Of a DNA stretch of 64,000 bases, positions 18,118-26,523 are shown piece by piece. The notes beneath the pieces are model-generated. The model searched no databases, was not told where the DNA came from, and worked only from the letters and a program-made list of their open reading frames with translations. The stretch is from Sporosarcina sp. (GTDB taxonomy: Bacteria; Bacillota; Bacilli; Bacillales_A; Planococcaceae): assembly GCF_029257255.1 (NCBI RefSeq), contig NZ_JARICI010000009.1:88260-152259 (forward strand), in the 5' to 3' direction. The translations under genes were made by a program, and so were the position numbers. The stretch's first letter is position 1. Each line of letters opens with the position of its first letter.

Positions 18118-19167
18118 CTATTGTAGATATCCAACTTCTTTAAAATATTTCTCGGCCCCTGGGTGAAGCGGTATTCCAAGGTATTCTAAGTTTCCTGCAG
18201 TTTTCGGATCAAAGTCTTCCATTACAGGAACCAGCTCCACCATTTTTTCCTTATTTTCAGAAATTGCTTTTGTTATTTCATATACAATCTCTTCAGGAAC
18301 GTCTTTCCTAACGACCAAGGATTCTGTCCCTACAACAGTTTGGATGTCATTATCTTGTCCACCCCAACTTTTAGCGGGTATTACTTTATTGGCATAACCA
18401 TAGTCATTTAGTTTATCTCTAGTTTCTTGCGCTAGTTCAATAACGTGCATAGTCGTTGTCATTGTAAGTTCCGAGAATGCAGGCTGCCCCAGACTTACTA
18501 CGTCTATTGAGATATCCGCCTTTCCTTCTTTCAACATATCTACCATTTGGCTAGGATCAATATGGAACACATCACCACCCCAAGATTTAATATCATCAAA
18601 TTTTACATCCATTGTGTCTAAGAGATCTTCTGCGCCAGTGATTCCAAAACTACCTGCCTGCTTAGTTACGACTTTCACAGGATATTTTTGATCAATTATA
18701 TCTTCAAACGTTTTAATACCAGTTTTTTTCACAAAGGAATCAGTAAACATGATTGTCATATAAGTAAAGTCTGTACCACCTAAAATAGAAGCTACATTTT
18801 CTACAGGTGGACGCTTCTCATCATATGTTCCTTCAAATAACTTCTTTGCCGGAACATTGTTTGATGTGCCTATTTGCGCCTTGTTTTCCTCAAGAAGAAG
18901 TATAGTCGCCGCTCCTCCAGTAGATGATGGCTGGACTTCCATATGATAATCCTCGGGAAGTATAGGATTAATAATTTCGTTAAAAGCCGCGGCTCTAGAA
19001 TATACTGCTGTCCCTACAGTTTGGGTTGTTAACACCAAGTTCTTTACCTTATCAGCTTTATCCGAACCTTCAGCACTAGTAGGGTCATCAGAACATGCAG
19101 TCATAATTGAAAGCGCTATCATTAAGGTTAAAAATAAAAAAATACTTTTTTTCTTTTTACCAATCAT
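18118..19167 (-). CDS. TAXI-family TRAP transporter solute-binding lipoprotein
   Basis: 349 residues from ATG 19167 (GGGGG seven bases upstream). A lipoprotein signal ends at the lipobox MTAC. The mature protein shows the TAXI-type fold: LVLTTQTVGTAVYSRAAAFNE near the N-terminus, a ligand region with GSFGITG near the middle, and LHPGAEKYFKEVGY at the C-terminus, a hallmark of the family. It captures an acidic solute outside the cell and passes it to the fused permease. The ligand is not predictable from sequence. Confidence 0.9.
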   Translation of the reverse strand: MIGKKKKSIFLFLTLMIALSIMTACSDDPTSAEGSDKADKVKNLVLTTQTVGTAVYSRAAAFNEIINPILPEDYHMEVQPSSTGGAATILLLEENKAQIGTSNNVPAKKLFEGTYDEKRPPVENVASILGGTDFTYMTIMFTDSFVKKTGIKTFEDIIDQKYPVKVVTKQAGSFGITGAEDLLDTMDVKFDDIKSWGGDVFHIDPSQMVDMLKEGKADISIDVVSLGQPAFSELTMTTTMHVIELAQETRDKLNDYGYANKVIPAKSWGGQDNDIQTVVGTESLVVRKDVPEEIVYEITKAISENKEKMVELVPVMEDFDPKTAGNLEYLGIPLHPGAEKYFKEVGYLQ

Positions 19168-19232
19168 ACTCAATCCCCCTTTTAAGTTGTTTAAAATGTA
19201 TGTTCATATTTAAAACCCTTGAATTATTTAAC

Positions 19233-19658
19233 TTATACAATATTCTTTATTGCATCTATCGCAACCAAATAACTATTTTTTCCGAAACCTGTGATCATTC
19301 CAGTACATACGGGAGCAATTGCAGATTGATTCTTTGGATTTCTAAAAAAGTTGGACAGATGAACCTCTATGCAAGGAATTGATAATGTACTGATTGCTTC
19401 TTTTATACCAACACTATAGTGACCAAATGAACCCGGGTTAATAATCACACCTGCATACTCAAAGTTAGCCTGCTGAATTCTATCGATTATGTCTCCTTCA
19501 TGGTTGCTTTGAAACGTATTAACTTCAATACTAAACTTTTCCGAGTAACCTATCACTTCTTCGTTGATCTCTTCTAACGTAGCCGTTCCAAGTGTATTAG
19601 TTTCCCTCAAACCAAGAAGATTCATGTTTGCTCCATTTATAAGTAATATTTTTTTCAC
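19233..19658 (-). CDS. type II 3-dehydroquinate dehydratase-like protein, catalytic Tyr replaced
   Basis: 141 residues from GTG 19658 (AGGGGGG site; family usual 140-150). It keeps NGANMNLLG, FQSNHEGDIID, INPGSFGHYS (catalytic His) and IEVHLSN of AroQ. In the active-site lid, however, the usual P-x-x-Y-G is TNTLG, so the catalytic Tyr is Leu, while the lid Arg (GLRE) stays. It is the first gene of the catabolic operon, away from any shikimate genes. It may have left dehydroquinate chemistry and act as a dehydratase or isomerase on the imported acid, or use another base. Confidence 0.8.
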   Translation of the reverse strand: MKKILLINGANMNLLGLRETNTLGTATLEEINEEVIGYSEKFSIEVNTFQSNHEGDIIDRIQQANFEYAGVIINPGSFGHYSVGIKEAISTLSIPCIEVHLSNFFRNPKNQSAIAPVCTGMITGFGKNSYLVAIDAIKNIV

Positions 19659-19705
19659 ATCTTCCCCCCTCTCATACAAGATTTTAATATCGGCTTATAA
19701 AACAT

Positions 19706-19735
19706 AAAATCTATTTAATCGGATTTTAGATTTTA
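19706..19735 (-). promoter_or_regulatory. likely GntR operators upstream of the catabolic operon
   Basis: An AAAATC half-site (19706-19711) and two adjacent GATTTT half-sites (19722-19727, 19729-19734) lie 50-80 bases before the first operon gene. The minus-strand 14-mer at 19735-19722 is identical to that at 7844-7857 before gntR. No clear -35/-10 pair was fixed. Confidence 0.45.
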
Positions 19736-19857
19736 TTTGATTCTTATACTATATTAATTAACAATGCGTGTCAATAGAATTGACGATAAATTTAAAAGAA
19801 TTAGTTTTTAACTATTACTAGCTTTGCATTAATATTAAATCTTGTCCGACCACTATA

Positions 19858-19925
19858 CAAAGAAGCCTCTGCCGCCTTGCAACTGGATGACGAAAAAGTG
19901 AGGCGTCGCGCTATTAGAAGGCCAC
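19858..19925. repeat. fragment of the dispersed structured repeat at the right island edge
   Basis: Shares CTGCCGCCTTGCAACTGGATGAC-like closing and AAAAAGTGAGGCG-like opening segments with the tandem copies at 7538-7830. It begins where the AT-rich island ends. The rest of the 339-base gap up to the PhzF gene (19659-19997) is the operon promoter region and unassigned sequence. Confidence 0.45.
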
Positions 19926-19997
19926 CTTTAACAGAACTTTCTTTTCCGTTCGATCACACTTCGGAACTTTAGCTATACAACCGCCTTTATAATATTT

Positions 19998-20897
19998 TCA
20001 CTCCAATAAAACGTCGAAATCTTTCACAAACACAGCATTTCCTGTTATTTCAACATCATAAGAATCATCACTTTTTGAAACACGGACCATTACTCTACCG
20101 TCTTTATCTATTTCTAAGCCTTGCTCCACAACAAGATCCAGAGTTCCGTCAAACTTATCATGCTTTATATACTCGATAAAATAAACACCTATCACTCCCG
20201 ATGCCGTTCCCGTAACTGCGTCTTCAACAGTCCCTGAATATGGCGAAGAAAAATGTCTGGCGTGCATATCAGCTTGTTTATCATAGGTTTGCAGACAAAA
20301 CGGGTGTAGGGAGGCCTTTGGCATTTCTTTTAATATCGAAGGAAACTGCTGATTATCAGGCCGCATTCTTTTAAAAGCTTCCAATTCTTTGATCGGAATC
20401 AAAAGTGTCCATGCACCTGTGCTCCCATATAAAATAGGAAGACTGTCATTAATATCTGATCCTGCCAACCCGATTGAATTGGCTAGAGCTTCTTTACAAC
20501 CTTTGAATTCTCTGAATTGGGGAGATGCCTGTTTCATTGTAATCAGGATTTCATTCTTGGGCGATGTGTTGATTTTAATTGGCAAGATCCCTGCTTTTGT
20601 TTCTAGTGTAAATTCTTTTTTATTACCTAAAAGCCCTTTAGTTTTTAATGCATATATTGTCGCCATCGTTGCATGACCGCATAAATTCATTTCTTGTCCA
20701 GGCGTAAAAAAGCGGATTTTTAGATCAGCCGCCTCAGATTTAAGTAGAAAAGCTGTTTCATTGAAACCCGCTTTATAAGCAATTTCTTGCATCTCCTCAT
20801 CTGATAATTCTCCACCATTTAAAACAACACCTGCGGGATTCCCTTTATTCGGCAATTTACTGAACGCATCATAATGATGAACTTTTATCCATTTCAT
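19998..20897 (-). CDS. PhzF-family isomerase-like protein
   Basis: 299 residues from ATG 20897 (GGAGGT seven bases upstream). Two similar half-domains: the first contains [19 protein letters not shown], the catalytic Glu in GFNETAFL, and [11 protein letters not shown]. The second contains [12 protein letters not shown]. PhzF isomerises an aminated shikimate derivative in phenazine synthesis, but most genomes carry such paralogues with unknown substrates. No phenazine genes are near. It lies just outside the catabolic island. Confidence 0.85.
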   Translation of the reverse strand: MKWIKVHHYDAFSKLPNKGNPAGVVLNGGELSDEEMQEIAYKAGFNETAFLLKSEAADLKIRFFTPGQEMNLCGHATMATIYALKTKGLLGNKKEFTLETKAGILPIKINTSPKNEILITMKQASPQFREFKGCKEALANSIGLAGSDINDSLPILYGSTGAWTLLIPIKELEAFKRMRPDNQQFPSILKEMPKASLHPFCLQTYDKQADMHARHFSSPYSGTVEDAVTGTASGVIGVYFIEYIKHDKFDGTLDLVVEQGLEIDKDGRVMVRVSKSDDSYDVEITGNAVFVKDFDVLLE

Positions 20898-21124
20898 TTC
20901 ATTGACCTCCAAATATTTTCTCCCGTCAATCCATACCGCTGATCTTATCTACAACTTCGTCGTTAGAAATACCAATAGAATACACCACGGATTAACTCCC
21001 AATTGATTTCATTATAATTTTCTATGTATAAAGCCACTTCTATGTAAAGGGTATGAATGCATTATGTTATATATTGGGAATAGTGTGTATGATACTCATA
21101 AATGGAATGAAGGAGTGATTTATT

Positions 21125-21598
21125 ATGAAGAAATCATGTATGATGGGCGTCTGTCTCGCGGTGATGCTGGTCATTTTCACCCCCTATAGTACATCGGCCA
21201 ATGAACTGGAACCAGCTTATTCATTGGAGACGGGCGGGACAACCACCCAACAAGTGAAAGCTGCAAACGGTGAGACCTACACTGTTCGTATAGAGGAAAT
21301 AACTGAAATGGGGACTTATTCATCGACAATAGACATAACGAAAAAAGGGACATATAAAATAACTGCATCCCTCCCTAGACAATGGTCCGTTACCTATGAT
21401 GTGACGATTGATAATAATTACTTCATCACTGGCGCAAATAACTTATATATCAACATCATGAAAGGGAAACTGAAAAACAGCTCCCTTGTTCATTCGAAAA
21501 CAAAAGCTACTGCCACTTTGAAGCGCCAGATAGGGATAGTTCCCACTACCTCGCAGATTACCGCGCGAATATCAGGAAAAAAGTTAATAATTGAATAA
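21125..21598 (+). CDS. secreted protein, possibly DUF5626
   Basis: 157 residues after AAGGAG. A signal peptide (cleavage likely after YSTSA, about residue 25) leads to a small beta-rich domain with repeated strands (YTVRIEEI, GTYKITASLPRQWSVTYDVTIDNN) and a basic C-terminal half. The strand pattern resembles DUF5626 exported proteins, a tentative match. No enzyme motif is visible. It ends one base before the convergent XRE regulator gene. Confidence 0.65.
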   Translation: MKKSCMMGVCLAVMLVIFTPYSTSANELEPAYSLETGGTTTQQVKAANGETYTVRIEEITEMGTYSSTIDITKKGTYKITASLPRQWSVTYDVTIDNNYFITGANNLYINIMKGKLKNSSLVHSKTKATATLKRQIGIVPTTSQITARISGKKLIIE

Positions 21599-21599
21599 G

Positions 21600-22082
21600 T
21601 TATTTCTCAATCAATTCAACATCAACTAGGCGTCCACCGATATTTTCCTGCCATATATAATAGGCATCGATGCCATTCGCGACAAGAGCTATAATAGAAA
21701 CTGTAAAAATCAGCAGGCGTAACCCGTCTGCTTTTTTTGTGAGGTAAAGAATAACAGGGATTGTCAGTAAACCCGCAGGAGATATAAAATAACTGATGAT
21801 GCCGCCCAGCAATAATAGATAACTTTTCGTCCGGACTTTACTAATAGAAGCATCGCTGGCAGTTTCAGTAATAACAGCTTGTTGGTCTTCAAAAAAATCA
21901 TCCAGAGGGACACTATATAAATCACTTAATAAACGCAGATTTTCGATATCGGGATAACTATTCCCATTTTCCCACTTAGAGACAGCCTGGCGGGAAAGGT
22001 TTAACATTCCAGCTACATCCTGCTGGGAGAAGCCATGCTCTTGACGTAACTCTTTTAAACGACCTGTAAAATCATTATTCAT
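21600..22082 (-). CDS. XRE-family regulator with C-terminal membrane segment
   Basis: 160 residues. Residues 6-62 form a helix-turn-helix of the Cro/CI type (LKELRQEHGFSQQDVAGMLNLSRQAVSKWENG). After a linker, two hydrophobic segments (about 88-108 and 115-140) suggest membrane attachment. Such proteins often regulate adjacent exported-protein genes. It is convergent with the DUF5626-like gene and divergent from the papain-like secreted protein gene; direct repeats of TTGCAACTAATAG type at 22117-22153 in the shared gap may be its operators. Confidence 0.8.
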   Translation of the reverse strand: MNNDFTGRLKELRQEHGFSQQDVAGMLNLSRQAVSKWENGNSYPDIENLRLLSDLYSVPLDDFFEDQQAVITETASDASISKVRTKSYLLLLGGIISYFISPAGLLTIPVILYLTKKADGLRLLIFTVSIIALVANGIDAYYIWQENIGGRLVDVELIEK

Positions 22083-22116
22083 GCAAATCCCTCAAATCCT
22101 TGTATAATCAAGCCCG

Positions 22117-22155
22117 CAACCAATAGTTTACACTACATTTGCAACTAATAGTTGC
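22117..22155. promoter_or_regulatory. direct/inverted copies of an ACTATTGGT/ACTAATAG-type site
   Basis: CAACCAATAGTT (22119-22130), TTGCAACTAATAGTTGC (22138-22154) and a nearby AACTATG lie between the XRE regulator and the divergent secreted-protein gene. The CAACTAATAGTTG core is palindromic. Likely binding sites for the XRE protein, judged by place and symmetry. Confidence 0.35.
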
Positions 22156-22288
22156 TTTTCAACTATGAAAATATCATGGAAAGTATAGATAGCACAAAAA
22201 ATAAACTGAAAGGTGTGAAATGAAAGTTTCTATTGCTCTGAGCTTGTAAAGGACAAACCATATTACATTTATGAAGGGAACGATTTGG

Positions 22289-23059
22289 ATGAGAAAAAAG
22301 AAATGGTTACAGAAAGGTTCTGCCGGATTGATCGCAATCATGATGGTAACGGGAGGAGCATTTCCACTTTCAGCATCAGCTAATGAAGATTTGAAGAGTA
22401 AGAAAAAGCTTTCTACTATTGTAAGTGTTAACCGGGAGTTAAGTATCGATGAAGTTAACTTACTAGTACAAGAGTATGCATTATCTGAAGGTATCACTGA
22501 ATCTGAATCTCTTGATTCATTTTATGAGGAAGCGCTCGTACAGCAAATCGAGCAAAAACATAATAATCTCCCTTCATCAGAAGAGGACGAGTATTCTGTT
22601 CAGAGTGTCACGAATGCAAATCAGGCACCCGGAGTATCAAGGTACAAAGGAGATGTCATGTATTCAAAGGCTTGGACAGGAGTTAATCACGGTCACAGCG
22701 CGATTTACTATACGAAAAGCACTGTTGTCCATGCACCTGGCATCAGCTCGAAAAGTAGAGCTGAAAGCGCCAATAATAAAATCGGCTTAAAGAACGGTAT
22801 CCAAATTCAGTACGTTGATACCACACAAACTAACCGAAACAAAGCAGCGGATTATGCCTACACTAATTTCAGAAACAAACCGTATGATAAAAGTTTTGCC
22901 AGCAACAAAAAAACTACTACTAAATTGAACTGTTCCGGTTTGGTATGGAACGCATATATTAAAACAGCTAAAGTTGACTTAGATGGAAATGGCGGACCTG
23001 GCGTGTATCCATCCAATATCAGAGATTCATCCAAAACCGTAACCTATGCATACAAATAA
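22289..23059 (+). CDS. secreted YiiX/NlpC-P60-like papain-fold protein
   Basis: 256 residues from ATG 22289 (AAGGG upstream; the earlier ATG 22271 lacks a site). Signal peptide to about residue 31 (ASA-NEDL). The catalytic domain shows VNHGHSAIYY (His region) and KLNCSGLVWNAY (nucleophile Cys), with circularly permuted order as in YiiX/YebB-like NlpC/P60 proteins. It probably cleaves peptide or amide bonds in cell wall or lipids. The lipoprotein gene downstream starts just past its stop codon. Confidence 0.75.
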   Translation: MRKKKWLQKGSAGLIAIMMVTGGAFPLSASANEDLKSKKKLSTIVSVNRELSIDEVNLLVQEYALSEGITESESLDSFYEEALVQQIEQKHNNLPSSEEDEYSVQSVTNANQAPGVSRYKGDVMYSKAWTGVNHGHSAIYYTKSTVVHAPGISSKSRAESANNKIGLKNGIQIQYVDTTQTNRNKAADYAYTNFRNKPYDKSFASNKKTTTKLNCSGLVWNAYIKTAKVDLDGNGGPGVYPSNIRDSSKTVTYAYK

Positions 23060-23060
23060 A

Positions 23061-24320
23061 ATGAAGCATTGCACCAGTTGGAAGCTGCTTACTAGTATTC
23101 TTTCTCTATTCATTATCGCTGTCTTAGCATCGGGCTGTTCAAAAGCCGATGCTGAGGCAAAGGGTAATTTATTCGAATTGGATAAAATCGACCTGACAGA
23201 CAAATCATACGCCATGATTTTCTCCGCAAATATCTGGCATAAAGCGGATCAGGAGGCTGGAAGAAATGTCTTACTGCTGGTAGATGATAAAGGCAAATGG
23301 GACGCCTATACGACCTATCTTCTTGATCGTGCAAACGTTAACTGGACAAAAGACGGTCTTTATCTCTCAGACTACAAATATGAGTATTTTATTAACAATG
23401 AAGGTACGATTCAGAAAGCGGAAAGAACAACGGAATTATTAGACGCTACCGCACAGGACGGTTCTTCTGTTGATGAAGAGAATGGCGTATGGTCTTGGTT
23501 CGACGTCGGTTTCAGCGACGATGGTTATGATACTCGCCTTACTTATCAAAACAAGGATAAGCGGACGGAAAAGATTGTGGAAGGCGTATACAGTCATCTT
23601 TTCACTGCCGGTACAGAGCTTTACGGAGTAACTTCCAGTTTTGATTTACCAAACGGAATCAATAAAGGCGGCCAGTTTGGGCTGGTTAAATTTGTCGGTG
23701 AAGAGTTAACGCCAACCGTTTTATCTTCTTATCCGCTGCCGACACCTGAAATGGATGTCGCGCTTGTTTCACAACAGGTCGCACAAAAAGGAGATACTAT
23801 TCATGTGATCGGAGAAGCTGAATCTGAAGGAGAAACCATTCAAACGAACCTGATGAAGTGGAATCTTAATGATGGAGAATTTGAATTGGACAGAATTGCT
23901 GTTCCTACCGATCATTTCAGCGGAGAGATCAGTGTGTATTCGTACTACACAGATCAGGATGCACTTATCGGCAATGACCTGTATTGGTTTAATGAACGCG
24001 CTGAATTAATGAAAACATCCATTGATACGAATCAAACAGACCTTATTCAATCCTATGATGTGGATATACAGGACGAGATGTTTTACACAGCCCGTTTCGT
24101 TGGCGATCAGATTCACATGATGGTCAATGATACAACGTGGGGAAATTCATCTGACTCTGCGGGGACAAAAATGCGATTAATCAAAACGAGTGTGAAATCG
24201 CCAGAAACATACACAACTGTCGAGATTTCAAAAGGCGATAAACTTTCTCAACTTTTCTCCAGCGCTTCATTGACTCCCACTCAAAACAGCTTTGCGGTTC
24301 GACCGATTCATGTTGATTAA
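23061..24320 (+). CDS. hypothetical lipoprotein, possibly beta-propeller-like
   Basis: About 419 residues if started at ATG 23061; an in-frame ATG at 23046 is also possible. A lipoprotein signal ends in LASGC. The mature part has repeated aromatic/acidic strands (DDKGKWDAYTTYLLD, WTKDGLYLSDYKYEYF, GNDLYWFNERAELMK) at fairly regular spacing, suggesting a propeller. No specific family recognised. It starts one base after the stop of the papain-like gene, so the pair is probably translated together. A strong terminator follows. Confidence 0.65.
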   Translation: MKHCTSWKLLTSILSLFIIAVLASGCSKADAEAKGNLFELDKIDLTDKSYAMIFSANIWHKADQEAGRNVLLLVDDKGKWDAYTTYLLDRANVNWTKDGLYLSDYKYEYFINNEGTIQKAERTTELLDATAQDGSSVDEENGVWSWFDVGFSDDGYDTRLTYQNKDKRTEKIVEGVYSHLFTAGTELYGVTSSFDLPNGINKGGQFGLVKFVGEELTPTVLSSYPLPTPEMDVALVSQQVAQKGDTIHVIGEAESEGETIQTNLMKWNLNDGEFELDRIAVPTDHFSGEISVYSYYTDQDALIGNDLYWFNERAELMKTSIDTNQTDLIQSYDVDIQDEMFYTARFVGDQIHMMVNDTTWGNSSDSAGTKMRLIKTSVKSPETYTTVEISKGDKLSQLFSSASLTPTQNSFAVRPIHVD

Positions 24321-24329
24321 ACTAAAACA

Positions 24330-24380
24330 AATCACCCCTCAGAAACAGTGAATCCAGCTGTTTCTGAGGGGTGATTTTTT
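24330..24380 (+). terminator. rho-independent terminator
   Basis: A 19-base perfect stem (24330-24348 with 24358-24376) with a nine-base loop is followed by a T-run. It closes the papain-like/lipoprotein transcript. Confidence 0.9.
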
Positions 24381-24493
24381 CTTCATACGATTGGTACGTA
24401 AACAAATGTCTCCTAATCACACTGTCCCATTATGACTTTTTCCCGTTGTTCATTTACAATTCAGTACATAACCAATTGAACAGGAGGAATTCC

Positions 24494-25228
24494 ATGAACA
24501 TCATTCCACTCGGTATCTGGGGCGGCTATCCAAAAGCCAACAGCGCCACATCATCATTTCTGATTGAGCATGAAGGATTTCATTGCCTAATGGACTGCGG
24601 CAGCGGCGTACTGTCTTCACTGCAAAACTATATCGCTCTCGAAGAACTGGATGCAGTCGTCATCAGTCACTATCACGCCGATCATATTGCTGATATCGGC
24701 AGTTTGCAGTACAGCCGCTTAATCCAATATTATCTCGGACAACCTTCGCCTCCCCTGCCAATTTACGGACACACACAAGAGGACGAGAAATTTGCTACAT
24801 TAACATACAAAGAGCAGACGCAGGGTATCAAGATTTCAGAAGACAAATCAACACAGATCGGCCCGTTCACCGTTAGCTTCTGTCCAACCGTCCACCCTGT
24901 CTATTGCCTCGCAATGAAATTTTCAATAAGAAATCAATCCGTCGTCTTCACAGCAGACACCGAATGGACCGATGCGCTCGTTTCATTCGCAAAAGACGCA
25001 GACCTACTGTTTTGCGAAGCCAATCTATACGAAGAACACATAGGAGTATCCCCAGGACACCTAGCCGGCAGCCAGGCAGGAAAACTAGCAAAACAAGCGG
25101 ATGTAGGACAACTCATACTCACCCACCTACCGCATCACGGAAACATCCAGGATATCCTGCACGAAGCTCAAAACGTATTTAACGGGCCGGCAGAGCTTGC
25201 TGTAGTCGGGAAAACTTATTCTCTATGA
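24494..25228 (+). CDS. metallo-beta-lactamase fold hydrolase, YhfI-like
   Basis: 244 residues from ATG 24494 (CAGGAGG site). The motif SHYHADHIADIG is the H-x-H-x-D-H metal site; later metal residues fit TVHPVYC, FTADTEW and LTHLPHHG. The short form and the opening IIPLGIWGGYPKANSATSSFL match Bacillus YhfI, near the RNase Z/phosphodiesterase branch. It probably cleaves a phosphodiester or lactone in the cytosol. Single-gene unit. Confidence 0.85.
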   Translation: MNIIPLGIWGGYPKANSATSSFLIEHEGFHCLMDCGSGVLSSLQNYIALEELDAVVISHYHADHIADIGSLQYSRLIQYYLGQPSPPLPIYGHTQEDEKFATLTYKEQTQGIKISEDKSTQIGPFTVSFCPTVHPVYCLAMKFSIRNQSVVFTADTEWTDALVSFAKDADLLFCEANLYEEHIGVSPGHLAGSQAGKLAKQADVGQLILTHLPHHGNIQDILHEAQNVFNGPAELAVVGKTYSL

Positions 25229-25381
25229 GAAAATAGCTGCTTAGCTTTACAGTAACTACACTGGACTTTCTATGTTCTTTCATAAACTTTATAAGGAGCG
25301 AAGCGACTAGGGGGTTCACCGCGTCCGCCTAGAGCGCAAATCCCCTATCCAATACTGACTGCTCCATTTGAATTCCACATT

Positions 25382-25416
25382 AAAAACGACCTCGCCGCGA
25401 AAAGGCAAGGTCGTTC
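25382..25416 (-). terminator. rho-independent terminator of uppP
   Basis: Minus-strand stem GAACGACCTTGCC / GGCGAGGTCGTT with a T-run, directly after the uppP stop. Confidence 0.85.
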
Positions 25417-25423
25417 CACATTC

Positions 25424-26254
25424 TTATAAAAATACAATTACCGCTAAAATTATTGCCAACACAATACGATAAATCGCAAACGGAACCAGCTTAATTTTCG
25501 AAATAAGCTTCAGGAAGAAACGGATCGAAATTAACGAGAACACGAACGCGGCCAAGAAACCTACCACATAAAATGAAATATGGTCCATCGACATATACTC
25601 CCAGTTTTTCATCACGGACACAAGACTCGCGCCCATCATAATCGGCACCGCCATGATAAACGTGAAATCCGCTGCCGTCCGGTGATTCATTCCGAACAGC
25701 ACGCCGCCGGAAATCGTTGCGCCTGAACGTGAGAAGCCCGGCCACAGCGACAGACACTGAACAAGTCCGACTGTGAACGCCTGACGGTATGTAATTTGAT
25801 CGAGCGTCTGCACGCGAGGCTCTTTCGGCCCGAATTTATCTGCCGCGATCATCAGTAAAGCCCCCGCCACCAATGCAATAATGACCGTTTCCACTCCAAA
25901 TAAATAATCATCAATCAGATCCTTGAACGCAAAACCGAATATAACAGCAGGCAGCATTCCAACGATGACATGAAGCAAATTGAAACGTTCGCTCATTTTC
26001 ACGTCGCTATCTACCTTATACAAACCGACGAGACTGAATAATCGTTTCCAAAATACCACGACAACAGCCAAAATCGATCCGAGCTGAATGACAATCTTAA
26101 ATGTAATTGCAGGATACTTCCCTAAGAACTCCTCCGTTTTCAGCCACATATCATCCACAATAATGAGGTGACCTGTAGAAGAAACAGGAGCAAACTCCGT
26201 CATACCTTCTACGAAACCTAAAATTAGTGCTTTAATCAAATCAAATAATTCCAT
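25424..26254 (-). CDS. uppP: undecaprenyl-diphosphatase (BacA family)
   Basis: 276 residues, about eight membrane helices. The family motifs are EGMTEFAPVSSTGHL near residue 17 and GFSRSGATISGG near 172, which form the active site that removes a phosphate from undecaprenyl diphosphate and so recycles the lipid carrier for cell wall synthesis. It confers bacitracin tolerance in many species. Next on the map is the lia envelope-stress operon, also bacitracin-responsive, but it is a separate transcript with a DnaA-box cluster between. Confidence 0.95.
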   Translation of the reverse strand: MELFDLIKALILGFVEGMTEFAPVSSTGHLIIVDDMWLKTEEFLGKYPAITFKIVIQLGSILAVVVVFWKRLFSLVGLYKVDSDVKMSERFNLLHVIVGMLPAVIFGFAFKDLIDDYLFGVETVIIALVAGALLMIAADKFGPKEPRVQTLDQITYRQAFTVGLVQCLSLWPGFSRSGATISGGVLFGMNHRTAADFTFIMAVPIMMGASLVSVMKNWEYMSMDHISFYVVGFLAAFVFSLISIRFFLKLISKIKLVPFAIYRIVLAIILAVIVFL

Positions 26255-26334
26255 TAGACTCTCTTTCCGCGAAGGATACCCTTCAGCTATGCTTTTTTTC
26301 TGTTGCCAAACAATACTATCATGACGCCTTATTC

Positions 26335-26484
26335 AGTGGATAAGTTTCCGGCTAACACTTATCCACATGTGAACAAGAAAATCTTTCATAGCTTACTGAA
26401 TAGTTATGCACATTGTCAGTGGATAGTTTGTGGAGAAGTTCGTAATTTCAGACTATTCTACAAACGAAGCCTTCTTTATCCACA
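26335..26484. promoter_or_regulatory. DnaA-box cluster outside any origin gene context
   Basis: Two perfect TTATCCACA boxes (26359-26367 and 26476-26484, plus strand) lie with one-mismatch boxes at 26335-26343 (minus), 26404-26412 and 26429-26437 (minus), and a weaker one at 26418-26426 (minus). This is six sites in 150 AT-rich bases between uppP and liaR. dnaA, dnaN, rpmH or other origin genes are absent here, so it is more likely a DnaA-titrating or DnaA-regulated site than oriC. Confidence 0.6.
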
Positions 26485-26523
26485 ATATGTACTAAGGATT
26501 ACGCATATGCACACGATAACCCG

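Noticed and set aside
25285..25345. GC-rich palindromic stretch (GGAGCGAAGCGAC, CTAGGGGG / CCCCTA)
   Set aside because: Short imperfect symmetry without the landmarks of the repeat family; left as unassigned intergenic DNA.
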